DNA of 64,000 nt from Entoloma clypeatum (taxonomy: Eukaryota; Basidiomycota; Agaricomycetes; Agaricales; Entolomataceae): contig OY751486.1 of NCBI GenBank assembly GCA_963565915.1, positions 5,270,001-5,334,000 of the forward strand, in the 5' to 3' direction. The notes beneath the pieces were generated by a model. The model was given only the letters and a program-made list of their open reading frames with translations. It did not search any database and had not been told where the DNA came from. The position numbers were made by a program, and so were the translations under genes. This document shows positions 10,700 through 22,984 of this stretch, one piece after another (the stretch's first letter is position 1; every line of letters begins with the position of its first letter).

Positions 10700-13403
10700 A
10701 CGGTGGCTGCCGTAAAAGGAACGTCGAAGGTCAAATATTTGGATCCTGGCTATAGCATTCTTCAAATATGCTGCAATGTGCATGTACTTCCGTAGTCATG
10801 GCGCGAGAGTCGGCGGCAGCAAATGCGATCACTAACATCTATCAAATGTTCGGGCACCGCCGCGCGTCATCCTCCAAACGGCTTCGCCTCGCAAGGAGTC
10901 CCTTGTCCTCTGCATGGGAAAACGGGAAATAAATACTCTCTCTCGTCCAGGTAGGCCTGACCAGAAGGAATCAGCAGCCGGAATTGTTTTTCAATCTCCG
11001 AGAGACAGAGAGGATCAGCCTGAGAAAGACGGGTCACTGATCTACCGGCAGCCGTCAAAGAACTCGTAGACTTACATATTGGTTGTTGTAGTCGCGTGAT
11101 GTGAGCCTGAGGTTAACGTTCACGCGCATGAGACACACTGTCGCAGACGCGCAGACTCGGAGCGGAGTTCTTCCAGGCAAAGCGGCGTTCTCCCTCTACC
11201 CTCCCAAACGTAAGATTGTGTAGGGAAACAAATGCCCTCTCACCAGTTGCACGATGCCCGTTTCCCGCAGCCAGTGTCATTTTCGTTCCCCGACGGTGCA
11301 GCCTCATACTAACTTGATGAGACGTTCCCGGAGTTCCCTCACCTCACTGTCACCACCGCGGTTCCCTTCGTCTACATCACAAAGTCAATACAGCCGTAGT
11401 AACTTGATTCACCATCGAAATGTCGACCACACACAGATCAGTTCCATTTCCTCCCCCGGCTCGGCCTCCCCGACACGAACCGACGCCCCTTCACAAGGCA
11501 TGCCACGAAAAAGTGAAGATGAGTAATAACGATCTTCCCGATCGCCGCTTCTCTCTCTTGGGCAAAAACAACTCCACATTCTAGGGTCAGTGCTTACACC
11601 ACGCTTGAAACCGTCCGTGTCTACGGTGTCTCTGGAAACACACTCGCAGTCATATGACCCCTGTGACCCGTGTTCGACTTCCTTCCGAAGAAACTGACTT
11701 GGGTCATATGTAGTCCACTGGTATGTGTGCGACCACTGACCTCCAAACGGAGTTTGCGAACCGTTCGTATTTCTGCGGAGAATTCTCCGAAAGGGAAGGT
11801 TGCTGCGTAGGGCTGAAAGGAAGTCCCCTGGAGCCCTGGTGCGTGTCCATGGACGACGACGTCCGATTCGGAACGCCTGTGATGGAAGACGGGTAGGGAG
11901 GGCATAGTACGCTCTTACCCAGGATAATAGAGGGCCGACCCCTGGACGTTGGCACTGGTGTGCGGGCCGCTGACAAGCATGGTATTGTCTCTCATGAGAG
12001 AGTTGAACGAAAACATGCATGTGAAGATGTGAACTCCGGCGGCACCCTCGATAGCCTGCAATGCGGTCCAGCGATCTTTAATGTAGACTGGCAAGAACGA
12101 AATGAGGAATAATGATCGACCCTCAGGAGAGACTGACAGACTAACTCTCAGGGGGAGCAGGATTTCTAGCGAAGAACGGGGATGATCCAGTTTGGATTGC
12201 GTGAGACTCTCCGGCACTCGCTACTAAACACACGGGTGACTGCGATGGGCTCAATGGTGAATGACCAGGGGTCGTGGACTGTGATAGCGACGCACCGATG
12301 TTACTGGCGTACCACTGTCTCCTTTGCTTCTACACTCCTTGATGGGGCAGGATATTGTCACATCCTTGGAGGGAGCCAGGACATTGCACTCCTGCTCGTC
12401 CGCTCGCGATCGGTGCAGTGGCAAATAACCTGGTCCAAAGTGAATAGCGTTCCCAAGGAAAAGAGATCCAAGGGGCGTAACTGATCCTCGTGGGCGGATT
12501 CTAGTGAGACTGCGGTCTTTCTGCAGAGGCGAATACCGATGATAAGCATTGTCGGTAGGTCCTAGATGACGACGCTGTTCACTGATCCGCAGTATTGTCA
12601 GGTCACTCGCGGGCCACCCATGACAACATGATTAGATGCGGCTGCCGGTGGGGGATGTAAGCATGGAGGATTGAACGAACCAGCCGTAATGAATAGTTTC
12701 GTACCACGTGACTCAGCCGTCTGCTCCCCAAAGGACTTTACCAAGAAGGCCGCATCGGTCAGAACACATGCCCTCTCACCCGAAACTGGTTTATTAGTTC
12801 ACCAAGAATCCACCCAGTGAGATTTCATCAGCAATGTGCTCTCAATCATCAGCCATCGCGCGAAAGTACTCACCCTTATCAAACACCTAAAGTGGGCAAC
12901 CCTGCAGTAAGTTTCTTCTCTCATCCCGTTGCAACATCTTCAACGACATCGAAAGTAGTCGAGGACCGCCCCGACGTCTCCCTCACCCCTCCCACCACGT
13001 CGCCTCCTTCCACATCCCTCCTCGCCATGTTAACCCCCACCTGCCCCGGAATGCGCGCCCTCGCAAAACCCGCCATCATGAACCGTATATGTACAACCTG
13101 GGGATGATATGCTCTTGTGTGTCTCATGTACGTTGCGGACTCTCTCATGACGTACCTTCGATGTCGGCGCTGCTGCTTGGTATCAGGTTTGACGGCGGGT
13201 GCATATGAGTATCCGGGGTGTTGATGGGGGCAAGTTGAGCGGTTTCATTGTCGTGACAGACCTCGACGGGTGTTTAGAGGTTGTGCTCGTGCATTTTCAA
13301 GATTGGAAGGTTGAGGTTGGGGGTGCGTGGCTTCGTGGTCATCGACGGATAGATGTGGACCTCCCCGTATCCACTTATTATCCCGACGCCCGACAAGGTC
13401 ATC
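10700..13403. repeat. Host tandem-unit tract, copy 1 (non-TE)
   Basis: Alignable by eye, with indels, to 31600-35430. Shared landmarks include GATCTACCGGCAGCCGTCAA, AAACACACGGGTGACTGCGATG (12229/33776), TGCACTCCTGCTCGTCCGCT (12386), CCCACCTGCCCCGGA (13036/34658) and TCAAGATTGGAAGGTTGAGG (13298/35269). One reading (minus, about 12530-12250: PLGSLFLGN..., then SRADEQECN...) is conserved in both copies and may be the ghost of a gene, but stops and indels break it. The tract continues, after later insertions, at 15395-15421 and 30789. Confidence 0.6.
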
Positions 13404-13943
13404 AGGAAAAGCTAATATGTGTTAATATACCAAATGTAGAACTAAAAGCATAGAAATGGAACTTAAAAGTTGTAAATCTGGCCAAAAGTGCACTATCCAC
13501 ATTAATTGATCCATTGAACCAAAATGAGAGTCTATAGAAGTTCCACTGTTCCATCCAGTTCCAATGGAATAACATTTTACACACATTTTCGTCAATTGGT
13601 GTTTCAACATACAACTTACAAACATCCAATAAATCATCATGCATATAATTAAATCACGCCATTGGTTGTTGAACATAGGACCATATTTTTATTTCACACA
13701 GAGATACAAATAAGCGAGGGAGTAAATGAGTGGCAAATAAGACAAGGTCAATCGAAACCAGCAACTGCTCCTCCATCCCATCATTCGACCCCTTTTTGCC
13801 TGAACCCGAACACGAACCTAGGTTTGAACTGCAGTTTGACATGAAAAAAAGCCGCAAGAGGCAGCCGTGGGTGACAAGAGACGGCCATAGTGCACGAGAA
13901 GAGCCGTCGGGAACGAGAGACGGCCATGGGGGTGAGAGAGGGC

Positions 13944-14062
13944 CATCAGCAAATCAGACATGTGCTACAGAGTGCTACATAGTGCTCTGTAGCATACATC
14001 CCTGAGAATGTAGTGCCCTATAGTGCCCATAGCAGCCATAGCACATGTCTGATTTGCTGATG
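13944..14062. mobile_element. 119-bp MITE with perfect 23-bp inverted ends
   Basis: CATCAGCAAATCAGACATG... at 13944-13966 is the exact reverse complement of 14040-14062. The interior has its own hairpin (GCTACAGAG/CTCTGTAGC) and TAGTGC repeats. It sits at the edge of the minisatellite. It encodes nothing. Confidence 0.75.
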
Positions 14063-14745
14063 AGAGTGGTTGGACACATGAGGAGGCCATAGGGAGCCGT
14101 TGGACACCAGAGGGAGCTGTTGGAAGGAAAAATCATTGGCGATGAGAGGCGATGATTGGGCTTGAGCGCGAGGGAGCTGTTGGAGACAAGAGACGGCCGT
14201 TGGGCATGTGAGGGGGCTATAGGGAGCTGTTGGGCATGAGAGGAGCCGTTGGAGATGTGAGACGGCCGTTGGGCGGGAGAGGGAGCCCTTGGATGTGAGA
14301 GGGAACCATTGGATGTGAGAGACGGCCGTTGGGCCCGAGGGGATGAGAGGGAGCCATTGTGCACGAGGGTGCCATTGTACATGAGAGGGAGCTGTTGTAC
14401 ACGTCACATGAGAGGAGGCCGTTGGACACGAGAAACAGCCATTGGGAGGAAAAACTGTTGGCGATGAGAGGCAACAATTGGGCTTGAGCGAGAGGGAGCC
14501 GTTAGAGACAAGAGACGGCTGTTGGGCATGTGAGGAGGTCGTAGGAGATGAGAGGCAGCCGTTGGGGGCGAAAGACAGCTGGTTGGCGTGAGAGGGGGGC
14601 CATTGGCGCGAGGGGGCCGTCGGAGATGAGAGATGGCTGTTGGTCGTGAGAGGGAGCTGTTGGATGCGAGAGACAGCCGTTGGCAATGAGAGATGGCCGT
14701 TAGGCAAGGAAGGAGGGCATTGGGGGTGAGAGGGAGCCGTTGTTG
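14063..14745. repeat. Degenerate GAGCCGTTGGGCATGAGAG minisatellite, array 1
   Basis: Variants of a 17-35 bp unit (GAGGGAGCCGTTGGACACGAGAG and similar) repeat about 25 times with lengths that drift. All reading frames are open by repetition, which creates spurious ORFs on the minus strand (for example 14018-14977). The same unit reappears at 40196-41204 and 59774-60096. Confidence 0.85.
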
Positions 14746-15798
14746 AAGAAAGAGTGAGAGTGGTGGTTACAGAAGAAGAAGAGGAAGCGATTGAACAAAT
14801 ATGTCGCAACACCAAGTTATGATAATCACATGGACTCAATCGTTTCCAGGGGCCGTCTCCAATGACGACATTCGATTGAACAAATTGTACCCCATACGAG
14901 TCGCTGCGATGATGTACGCACTTCGACATGTGTAAGTACTTAGGACACCTGCCCCCCGCCCCACCACACCGTAACATGTGGCCTTACCTTAATACCTTTA
15001 CATGGATGCTTGTCCTCAGGCCTCGGGACCACGAGCTTCAAACTAACCAACTTTCATACACCAGGTTACCATGAATTACTTGCCCTTTCTTTTTTCATTG
15101 CTTCGCTGTGCTTCATCCAATTGTCATAGATAATTTGAGCTCCATAACTTTTGTGTATTTTAAGTTATACTTAGGCAATTGAGGTGCTATTACATCCAAG
15201 AGTGTATCATTGAACAACTATTAGAAAGAGCCTTCCATAACACCACACCAGTGGATTCACATTTGACAACACTTGCATCCATGTTGCATCCATCGGAACA
15301 CTAACTGGTCTACCTGACAAGTTGGTGTTCCATTTGGTCTGTTGAATGTCCATTAAGAGAAATATTACAAATCAAGGTTTTTCCGATGGTCATCCCCGCT
15401 TATGCAAAATAGATCTTACTTTTTTTTTTTTTTTTGAATCAAGTTTATTGTGCTGGAGGAACTGAGTTCCTATGCTACACATTACATGCAAACAGGTAGG
15501 TAAGTGGGTGAGCAAGGCTTGGGCGGTGTGTTAAGTCGATGCTCTGATCAACCCTGCGTGATTCGTGCGATAGAACTACGAGAGCCACGAAATGCCGTGT
15601 CCCCCCACTGACGAGGCAGCGGAGAATAAACAGGCCGGTGTGTCCTCCACCGTTTTAGGCCGCGCTCCCCTGTTAACTCCTGAGAAAAACGTGACAATAT
15701 GTATGTGTGAGGTGGCTCGTGGGGCGTGCTACAGGTCCGCTGAGCGGAGGGGGTATGGGCGACCACGACGGGTGCCTACTGGTTGGGGGGGAGGGGGA

Positions 15799-16709
15799 TT
15801 AGTGAGGGGTATAAGTCGGTAGGGGGGGGGGTCGGGGGGTGGGATGAGGGGGGGTGCTGGGCATTAGCGGGCTGTTTGGAGAGCTTGGGTGGTAGGGGAA
15901 GTGAAACGAGGACTGGATGTAGTTGAGGAGGGGCTTGAGAGCAGAAGGATCTGATAAGAGGAAGGAGGTGGACTCAGCTTTGCGTAACAGTTTGCATCTC
16001 AGTATGTGTCTCTCACGTTGGTAGCATGGACAGGCTATGAGGAAGTGGTGGACCGTCTCGGGGACCAGTCCACAGCAGTGGGGGCAGGAAGGGGTTTCTG
16101 ATCGGCGAATGCAGAAGAGGTGTTGGTTGAGTGGGGAGTGGCCTGTCCGGAGCTGGGTGAGGATCACTGACTGCCAGCGATTGAGGTTGGCGATGAGTTT
16201 CAGGTATTTCCCCAATGGGAGCGACTTGTCTATGGCGTTTGTGGAGGGGAAGCGAGGGGACGATCTCCAGTGGCAGGTCCATTGGGACTTGAGAGTGGCA
16301 AGGTGGGTTTGGCGAAGGGCAGTCAGGCTGTTGGGGAGGGGTTTTCTTCTGAGGAAGGATGGGAGGAGGGGGGGCGCACTCGAGGTTCCCTGAGCAGCTT
16401 GATTGGCTAGCTCGTCTGCCCGATCATTCGGCGTGAATCCGATGTGTCCAGGCGTCCAGTGTATTTGGAGGTTGACCGCATCTTTTGCGGGGCGCTTACC
16501 TTTGCTCGTGGTTCGGATAGGGTTTCGGTTACCTTTCTGTCTGTGTTGGGCAGCGTGGAGCCTTTCTGGAGCGTCGTGGACGCGGTCTAAGAGGTGGTGG
16601 GCTGGGTGGGGTCGTTGGTTGTTGAGGGCGCATATGGCTGCTTGGCTGTCCGTGCCTATGGCGATGTAGGTGTGAAGGGGGGTCTGGAGGGTGGTCAGCA
16701 TGTGGAGAG
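15799..16709 (-). pseudogene. LINE RNase H (second half) and zinc-knuckle C-terminus
   Basis: Continues the frame cut at 30404. It contains the RNase H motif IGTDSQAA, the terminal HIGFTPNDRADELANQAA, and a C-terminal Cys-His cluster CPHCCGLVPETVHHFLIACP typical of Tad1/I-type LINEs. A proline-rich tail follows (PSTPPHPTPRPPPLP). The N-terminal half of the RNase H lies 13.7 kb away at 30404-30776 because Copia-2 sits between them. No reverse transcriptase domain is present. Confidence 0.8.
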
Positions 16710-17019
16710 TGTTGAAACTTTTCCATCATGTAGATTAGATTAGATTAGATTACATCATGTGACCTTTACACATCTTCGATTACATACTTATTTGGTTGGT
16801 ACAAACAGTAGTACGGTATATAAGACCAGGAAACTGTCAATATCAACAAGTTGTCTCTTGACTCTTAACCAGCTCCATTGCTCTCACCAGCCTCAATCGC
16901 TCTCACTAGCCTTACCCCCTCCAAACCATGTAAGTGACCATAGCGGTATCGTAGAGTACTTCCACTGTAGCTATGTTGCTCAGTACACCTGTGGCTAGCG
17001 CCCAGGTGGAACTTCAACA
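16710..17019 (+). repeat. 5' LTR of Copia-2
   Basis: 310 bp, TGTTGAAAC to TTCAACA. It differs from the 22174-22483 LTR at a handful of sites, mostly transitions. Confidence 0.95.
16817..16824 (+). promoter_or_regulatory. LTR TATA box (TATATAAG)
   Basis: The only strong core-promoter motif in the LTR, identical in all Copia LTRs of the window. Transcription would start about 30 bases downstream, defining R. Confidence 0.6.
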
Positions 17020-17035
17020 GGTTATGGGCCCCGGA
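17020..17035 (+). other. Primer binding site of Copia-2
   Basis: GGTTATGGGCCCCGGA follows the LTR directly and is complementary to the anticodon arm of initiator tRNA-Met, as in the other two copies. Confidence 0.8.
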
Positions 17036-17351
17036 CAGCAGAGGGACTTGGGAACACTGGCAACAGCGAGTACCTGCCCACTCTACCCTGGTTGGCAAAG
17101 AACCGATTGAAAGATCTAGGTTCTGAGTCTTACTTCTTCACACATGAACCTGGGAACGTCATTACAACAAGTACCTGTCATGTGGAAACATTGATCATAC
17201 CTCACACACTTCTGACAAAAAGGGTTTCTCCGACAACCGCTATTCCTAAAGGGAATATGTTATGAGGAATCATTTATTTGTTTTCTCTAAAAATCAAATT
17301 CATAAAAAGAACAGCACTGATTGGGAAAAACTCCTTTTAGATTCATTAGAA

Positions 17352-20300
17352 ATGTCTACCTCTCGCTCCGCCCTCGACTCCATCGTCGTCTTCAATGGGA
17401 TTGACTACCAAAGCTGGGCTGAAAAGATGAAATCCTACCTCCTCCATCAAGGAGTCTGGCGCCTTGTGTCCGGCGACATTGAGCGCCCCGACATCGCGGA
17501 CTTCACGGTCACGGTCTCCACCCCTGCCTCTGCCACCTCAACGTCTGCGACCCAGCCTCTGGTCATCACCACCACCGTCGACCAGCCCGCCTTCCACAAA
17601 GAAAGGAAGACCTGGATCAGCGACGACGACATGGCCCTCGGTTCCATTTGCCTCAAGGTCTCCGAAGCCATCAGGAGACACATCAAAGATGCCACGACCT
17701 CGAAGGAAGCCTGGACATTGTTAAAAGACGTGTATTCGAAGATCTCCCCCGCCACCATATTCGGCGACTTCAAAGCCGCTGCTTCCTTCAAGCTGTCTGG
17801 TTGCGACCCCGTACCAGAAATCGAGCGCCTTGGGTCACTCTTTGCTCGCCTCAGCGACGCGAAATTCGTCGTACCTGACCTGATGCAGGCTATGATCCTG
17901 GCAAGTGCCATTCCTGATGCTTGGTCGTCCCTCTCCACCGCCCTCCTCCAGGTCTACGATGCCGACGACTTCACATGGCAGGCCGTCACCGACAGCATCG
18001 TCTCAGAGTACCGGCGCAAGTATGCGATAGGGTCTACTCGGGCGTCCAACGAGCAGGCCCGGAAAATCTCCGGGACTAAGTGAAAGGGGCAAGACCCCAA
18101 ATGGGAAAAGCAGACAGCGCCGAGTACCTCGCGAAACAACACTGACGAGCAGCCTAACTCGACCGACCCGAGTACCGCTTCTGAAAAGAAGAAGGGAAAA
18201 GGATGCTGGCGCAACCAGAAGAAGCGCGCCAACAACGCGGACAACGAGTCCGACCACGCAGAGGAAATGTTGCACCAGCCATTGAGCAGCCCCCTCGTTA
18301 TCCTGCTCCCTGTCCCCTTCCTCCTCGTCAACGTGCCCCCGCCTTCACCACTGTAACAGGCCGCGGGAAAACTATGAGTACCACGCAGCCTGAGTCGGAA
18401 AGAATGCAGTCACTCCTGCAACGCATGAACCCGCCTCCTTCTCAGTACACTGGGCTTCCCTCTGGAAAGCCGTCTGTGTGGAAAAAGAACGAGAAGGTGC
18501 GAAGACTCGCCCGAGAAATCGGTGCCCAACCCTCTGGGTCAAATCTTCGCATCTTAGATACCATCATTCCTGACATCGACGAAAGGCCAGCTAAACAGTG
18601 TCGTGTAGCCCTGTCGATAGAAGAATCACTAAAGATGATGGACATCGACCAGGAGCGAATGGGGCCAGATGAGTTTGATTACGAGATAGAACTTGACGGT
18701 CTGTCAAACCCTTTTCTTGAACCTTACCAATTGCAGAAAGCTAACAATACCTCTCAACAGACGAATGATATAATAGCGAGTACCAGTACAGAATGCGTAG
18801 ATCACTTTAGCAGTGATTTACATAAAAAATATATTAAACATTTTGCTTCTTGTACACATTGTAAGGAAAAAGAACGCGCGCAATGGATATTAGATTCCGG
18901 CACCTCTTTACACTTCACCTATGAGTTTAAGGACTTCGCATACTATAGACCTCTCATGGTCAAGCGATTCGTCCAAACTGCAGCTAAAGGGAAGAAACTG
19001 GAAATTCTCGGAGTTGGGGCCGTTCCAGTACAGCACACCCTAAATGGGGAAGTTAAAACCCATCTTCTCAGACCAGTGTTCTACATCCTGGACATGGACA
19101 CACGTCTATTGTCCCTAGGTGTCTTCCTTAACCATGGTTACAAAGTAGACGGGACTTGTGGAGAAATCAATATCTCCAAAGGACTGAACAAAATCCAGTT
19201 TTCACCTCACATCCTTGGTCAAACCATTTACTGGTTAGACACTGAAATACGCTATGACCAGATCCATGCGATCTCAAGCGAAATCACTGTCGAAACATGG
19301 CACAAACACCTTGGTCACCCAAATGATCAAGCACTCCGAAAGATTCCCACCAGTACCAAAGGGGTACCTGAAACACTAGTACGTGAGAAATCACAGGAAA
19401 GTTGCACAGGTTGCCTCAAAGGGAAAATGCTGAATCAGTCATATCCCAATTCGATGACAAGGGCAACCAAAACCTTTGATCTGATCCATTCCGATCTCAA
19501 ACAGATATCCACGGCATCATACCATAAATATAAATATTTCCTCACGTTTTTGGACGATTTTTCATCCCACGTCTGGGTTGTGTTGCTTAGAAAGAAGTCG
19601 GATGCCATCACGGCACTGCGACAATTTCTTGCAATGATCCAGAATCAGTTCGCCGCCACTCCTAAAAAATGGCGAGTTGATGGAGGTGGAGAATTTAACG
19701 AATACAAGGATGTACTTGCCGATCATGGAGTTCTGATCGACGTCACGCTCCCGTATCAGCACCAGCAGAACGGTCGAGCAGAACGGATAAATCGAACCCT
19801 GTGGGAGAAATCTCAGGCCTTGCGCTTCGACGCGTGCTTACCACCTATGTGGTGGGAATTCTGTTTGGAACATGCAGCTTTTCTCTACAACAGAACCCCC
19901 ATGCAGCGTCTCGAATGGAATACCCCTTGCTTCAGGGTGACCAATGAGATCCCTGATATGTCAAGCATCAGAGTCTTTGGATGTCAGGCATATGTGTATA
20001 TCCCAAAGGAAAAACGTAGAAATTCCCTGGAGTCTAGATCTCGATTGATGATTTATCTCGGATCAAAGCCAGGGGTCAAAGGATACCGTTTCATGGATCC
20101 TGAGACTAATACAATTTTCATGGGTGGGAAAGCTATCTTTGATGAAAGCAAGTACCCTAGATGCCACATCGACCCTTTGCCAGAGAACCATCCAGAAATG
20201 GAAAACCCAGAACCAGCTGATGAGTTTGAGGACCTCATCCCCGGAAACAATGACAATGACAGTCATTACGAAAAACCTCACGACCCTGTTCCCACTAGAC

Positions 20301-22105
20301 AGGATCACCCTGAATCAGACGATGATTTGCCGCGTAGCGAGCCCGATGACGAGCCACGAGTACCCACTCCAGAGCCCGAGCAAGTACCAGATCGACCGAT
20401 CAGGGAACGACGAGTTCGGAGAATGCCAGACAGCATCTATGGGGAAGACACCCCTGCTTCTGATCTTGAAAAAATGGATCAAAGACGTAGATTGGGCGGT
20501 CAAACGGCATGGATGAACAATCTCCTGATGGAGGCAATCTCCATCCAAGTAGGCATCATCAAAATGTCACACAAAGACATATACTCTCTTCCGAACAAAG
20601 AAGATTGGTATGCGGCAGAACGAAAAGAGCTAGACATGCTCAAAAGCCGCGGGGTGATCACGGAGTTAGTACCCCTACCTACAGGGAGGAAAGCACTAAG
20701 GAACAAATGGGTTTACAACGAAAAATCCGACAGGCGTCTGAAAGCGCGCCTGGTTGCAAAAGGCTTCTCACAGGTAGAAGGGATCGATTTCGATCAAATC
20801 TTCTCACCGGTAGTGAGGTACGAGACCGTCCGATTAATTCTGGCATTGACAGCCCTTGAAGGGTGGTTCATGACACTCTTGGACGTCTCAGCAGCCTTCC
20901 TCTATGGAACACTCCATGAGGTAATTTACATGCGACAGCCTGAGGGCTACATAGTAAAAGGGAAAGAAAACCTCGTGTACCGACTATACAAAGCCCTATA
21001 CGGACTCAAGCAGGCCGCATTAGCCTGGTGGAGGGAACTCGATTCCTCCATGAAAAAGCTCGGCTTTGTCTGGCTTCACTCCGATGCGGGAGTTTTTATT
21101 CACACAAGTACCAAAGGGGAAACTGTGATCGCCGTCATTTATGTCGATGACTCTGCTTTTCTTGGCACAAACCGGGAATACACGCTGGAAAAAAAGAAGG
21201 CCTTCATGACAACATGGGAATGTAGGGACCTAGGCCACCTAGTCCCTGATGGGGAACCAAAAGAATTTCTCTCTATCCAAATAAGGCAACGTGGGAAGAG
21301 GATCTTCATTGATCAAGTACCCTACCTTGAGAAAATTCTCGCACGCATGGGGATGAGCGAATCTAATGCCACCCATACCCCACTCCCAACGGGCTACAAA
21401 CCCATGAAATCTGAAGATGAACCCAATGTGGAACTCAGATCCAAGTACCAATCCATCATCGGATCATTATTGTACTTAATGATCGGGACAAGACCCGACA
21501 TTTGTTTCGCCGTAATCAAAATGTCCCAATTTTCCGCAAACCCTACCAAACGCCATTTAGAAGTGGCAAGGGATATTTGCAGGTATTTGAAGGCAACAAA
21601 AAATTACGCGATCATGTACGATGGTGATTCTGGGAAAGGAATCTACGCATTCACAGACTCCGATTGGGCGTCAGACGAAAACACCAGGAAGTCCACCACT
21701 GGTTACTTCGTATCGCTGGCATCTGGAGCAGTAACATGGGTTTCATCGGCGCAAAAAACCATTGCCCTCTCTTCCACGGAAGCAGAATACATGGCACTAT
21801 CAGATTGCAGTCGCGCAGTGACATGGCTTAGAAGCATGCTTGCCGAGCTTGGAATGCAGATCGGGTCAGTACCAATCTACGGAGATAACAACGGCTCCGT
21901 CTTTATCGCATCCAACCCTGTAACTGAGAAGCGATCCAAGCACATTGACGTGCGATTCCACTTCGTCAGAGAAAAAGTCTCCGAAGGGATAATTACGGTC
22001 GAATTCATTGAAGGAGTGAACAACCCTGCAGACCTTTTAACTAAGAATCTGGGGAAGATCCTCTTTAGTAAGTTTATCCCGTACTTCGGACTACTCAAAA
22101 ACTAG
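17352..22105 (+). pseudogene. gag-pol: Copia-2 Gag-Pol polyprotein, stop plus 10-bp deletion
   Basis: Starts at ATG 17352 (MSTSRS). Two lesions lie in the Gag linker: TGA at 18081-18083 where Copia-1 has CGA, and a 10-bp deletion near 18268 (Copia-1 reads ATGGTCGAATTCATC, this copy ATGTTGCACC). The long downstream frame is restored after the deletion and runs unbroken to 22105: protease ILDSGTS (about 18890), integrase (about 19290-19900), RT with YVDD (about 21140) and RNase H with DSDWASD and STEAEYMAL (about 21650-21800). An apparent start at 18203 gives some 22 out-of-frame residues and is not a real N-terminus. Gag and Pol would not be made as one protein from this copy. Confidence 0.93.
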
Positions 22106-22173
22106 GCGAAGAAAGAGTACCTATATGGGAAAAAGTAAGATGTATTTAGAAGTATGTACTAAATATGGGGGGG

Positions 22174-22483
22174 TGTTGAAACTTTTCCATCACATAGATT
22201 AGATTAGATTAGATTACATCACATGACCTTTACACATCTTTGATTACATACTTATTTGGTTGGTACAAACAGTAGTACGGTATATAAGACCAGGAAACTG
22301 TCAATATCAACAAGTTGTCTCTTGACTCTTAACCAGCTCCATCGCTCTTATCAGCCTCAACCGCTCTCACTAGCCTTACCCCCTCCAAACCATGTAAGTG
22401 ACCATAGCGGTATCGTAGAGTACTTCCACTGTAGCTATGTTGCTCAGTACACCTGTGGCTAGCGCCCAGGTGGAACTTCAACA
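22174..22483 (+). repeat. Internal LTR of Copia-2 composite
   Basis: A full 310-bp LTR preceded by the polypurine tract (seven G) and followed by ATAAT, not by the element's GAGAG duplication. It therefore came with its flank by recombination or repair, not by integration here. Confidence 0.92.
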
Positions 22484-22570
22484 ATAATACTACTGGGGCA
22501 GTTATAGTATCAGGCTATGTCATGCTATGACAGTACAGTATACTACAAAATGCTATATGACTATGAAATG
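22484..22570. other. 87-bp filler between internal LTR and duplicated pol end
   Basis: An A/T-rich stretch (ATAATACTACTGGGGCAG...) with CTATG repeats, absent from the Copia elements themselves. It probably represents the genomic 3' flank of the donor element copied during repair. Similar CTATGG/GTGCTAT motifs occur at 7780-7930 and 13966-14040. Confidence 0.55.
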
Positions 22571-22916
22571 CCATTGCCCTCTCTTCCACGGAAGCAGAAT
22601 ACATGGCACTATCAGATTGCAGTCGCGCAGTGACATGGCTTAGAAGCATGCTTGCCGAACTTGGAATGCAGATTGGATCGGTTCCGATCTATGGAGATAA
22701 CAATGGCTCCGTCTTTATTGCATCCAATCCTGTAACTGAGAAGCGATCCAAGCACATCAACGTGCGATTCCACTTCGTCAGAGAAAAATATCCAAAGGAA
22801 TTATTACGGTCGAATTCATTGAAGGAGTAAATAACCCTGCAGACCTTTTAACTAAGAATCTGGGGAAGATCCTCTTTAGTAAGTTTATCCCGTACTTCGG
22901 ACTACTCAAAAACTAG
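22571..22916 (+). pseudogene. Duplicated 3' end of Copia pol (RNase H)
   Basis: Repeats 21764-22105 (SSTEAEYMALSDCSR onward) with a few substitutions and an indel near 22790 that shifts the frame (VREK then YPKELL, versus VREKVSEGII). The polypurine tract follows at about 22973-22984. This is the original 3' end of Copia-2. Confidence 0.85.
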
Positions 22917-22984
22917 GCGAAGAAAGAGTACCTATATGGGAAAAAGTAAGATGTATTTAGAAGTATGTACTAAATATGGGGGGG

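Larger units (their letters stand above)
13404..15387. mobile_element. 2-kb insertion of unknown class, TSD GGTCATC
   Basis: The host unit is interrupted between GGTCATC at 13397-13403 and the same heptamer at 15388-15394. Copy 2 of the unit (35385-35400) has no insert. The ends are AGGAAAAG... and ...TTTTTCCGAT, a short weak inverted repeat, fitting a non-autonomous hAT-like or MULE-like element with a 7-9 bp duplication. It carries no transposase gene, but holds a 119-bp palindromic MITE and a 700-bp minisatellite. The rest (13404-13940, 14750-15387) has no recognised gene. Confidence 0.6.

Noticed and set aside
11409..12020. 203-codon minus-strand ORF in the host unit
   Set aside because: Not preserved in the homologous unit at 32400-32900, where indels shift the frame; alternative frames are equally conserved.
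14018..14977. Long minus-strand ORF (319 codons) and several others nearby
   Set aside because: They are translations of the GAGCCGTTGGG minisatellite; every frame is open by repetition and the proteins are simple repeats.
17262..17351. Upstream start (MRNHLFVFSK...) for Copia-2 Gag
   Set aside because: The extension lies in the leader, is not open in the other copies, and the shared Met is MSTSRS.
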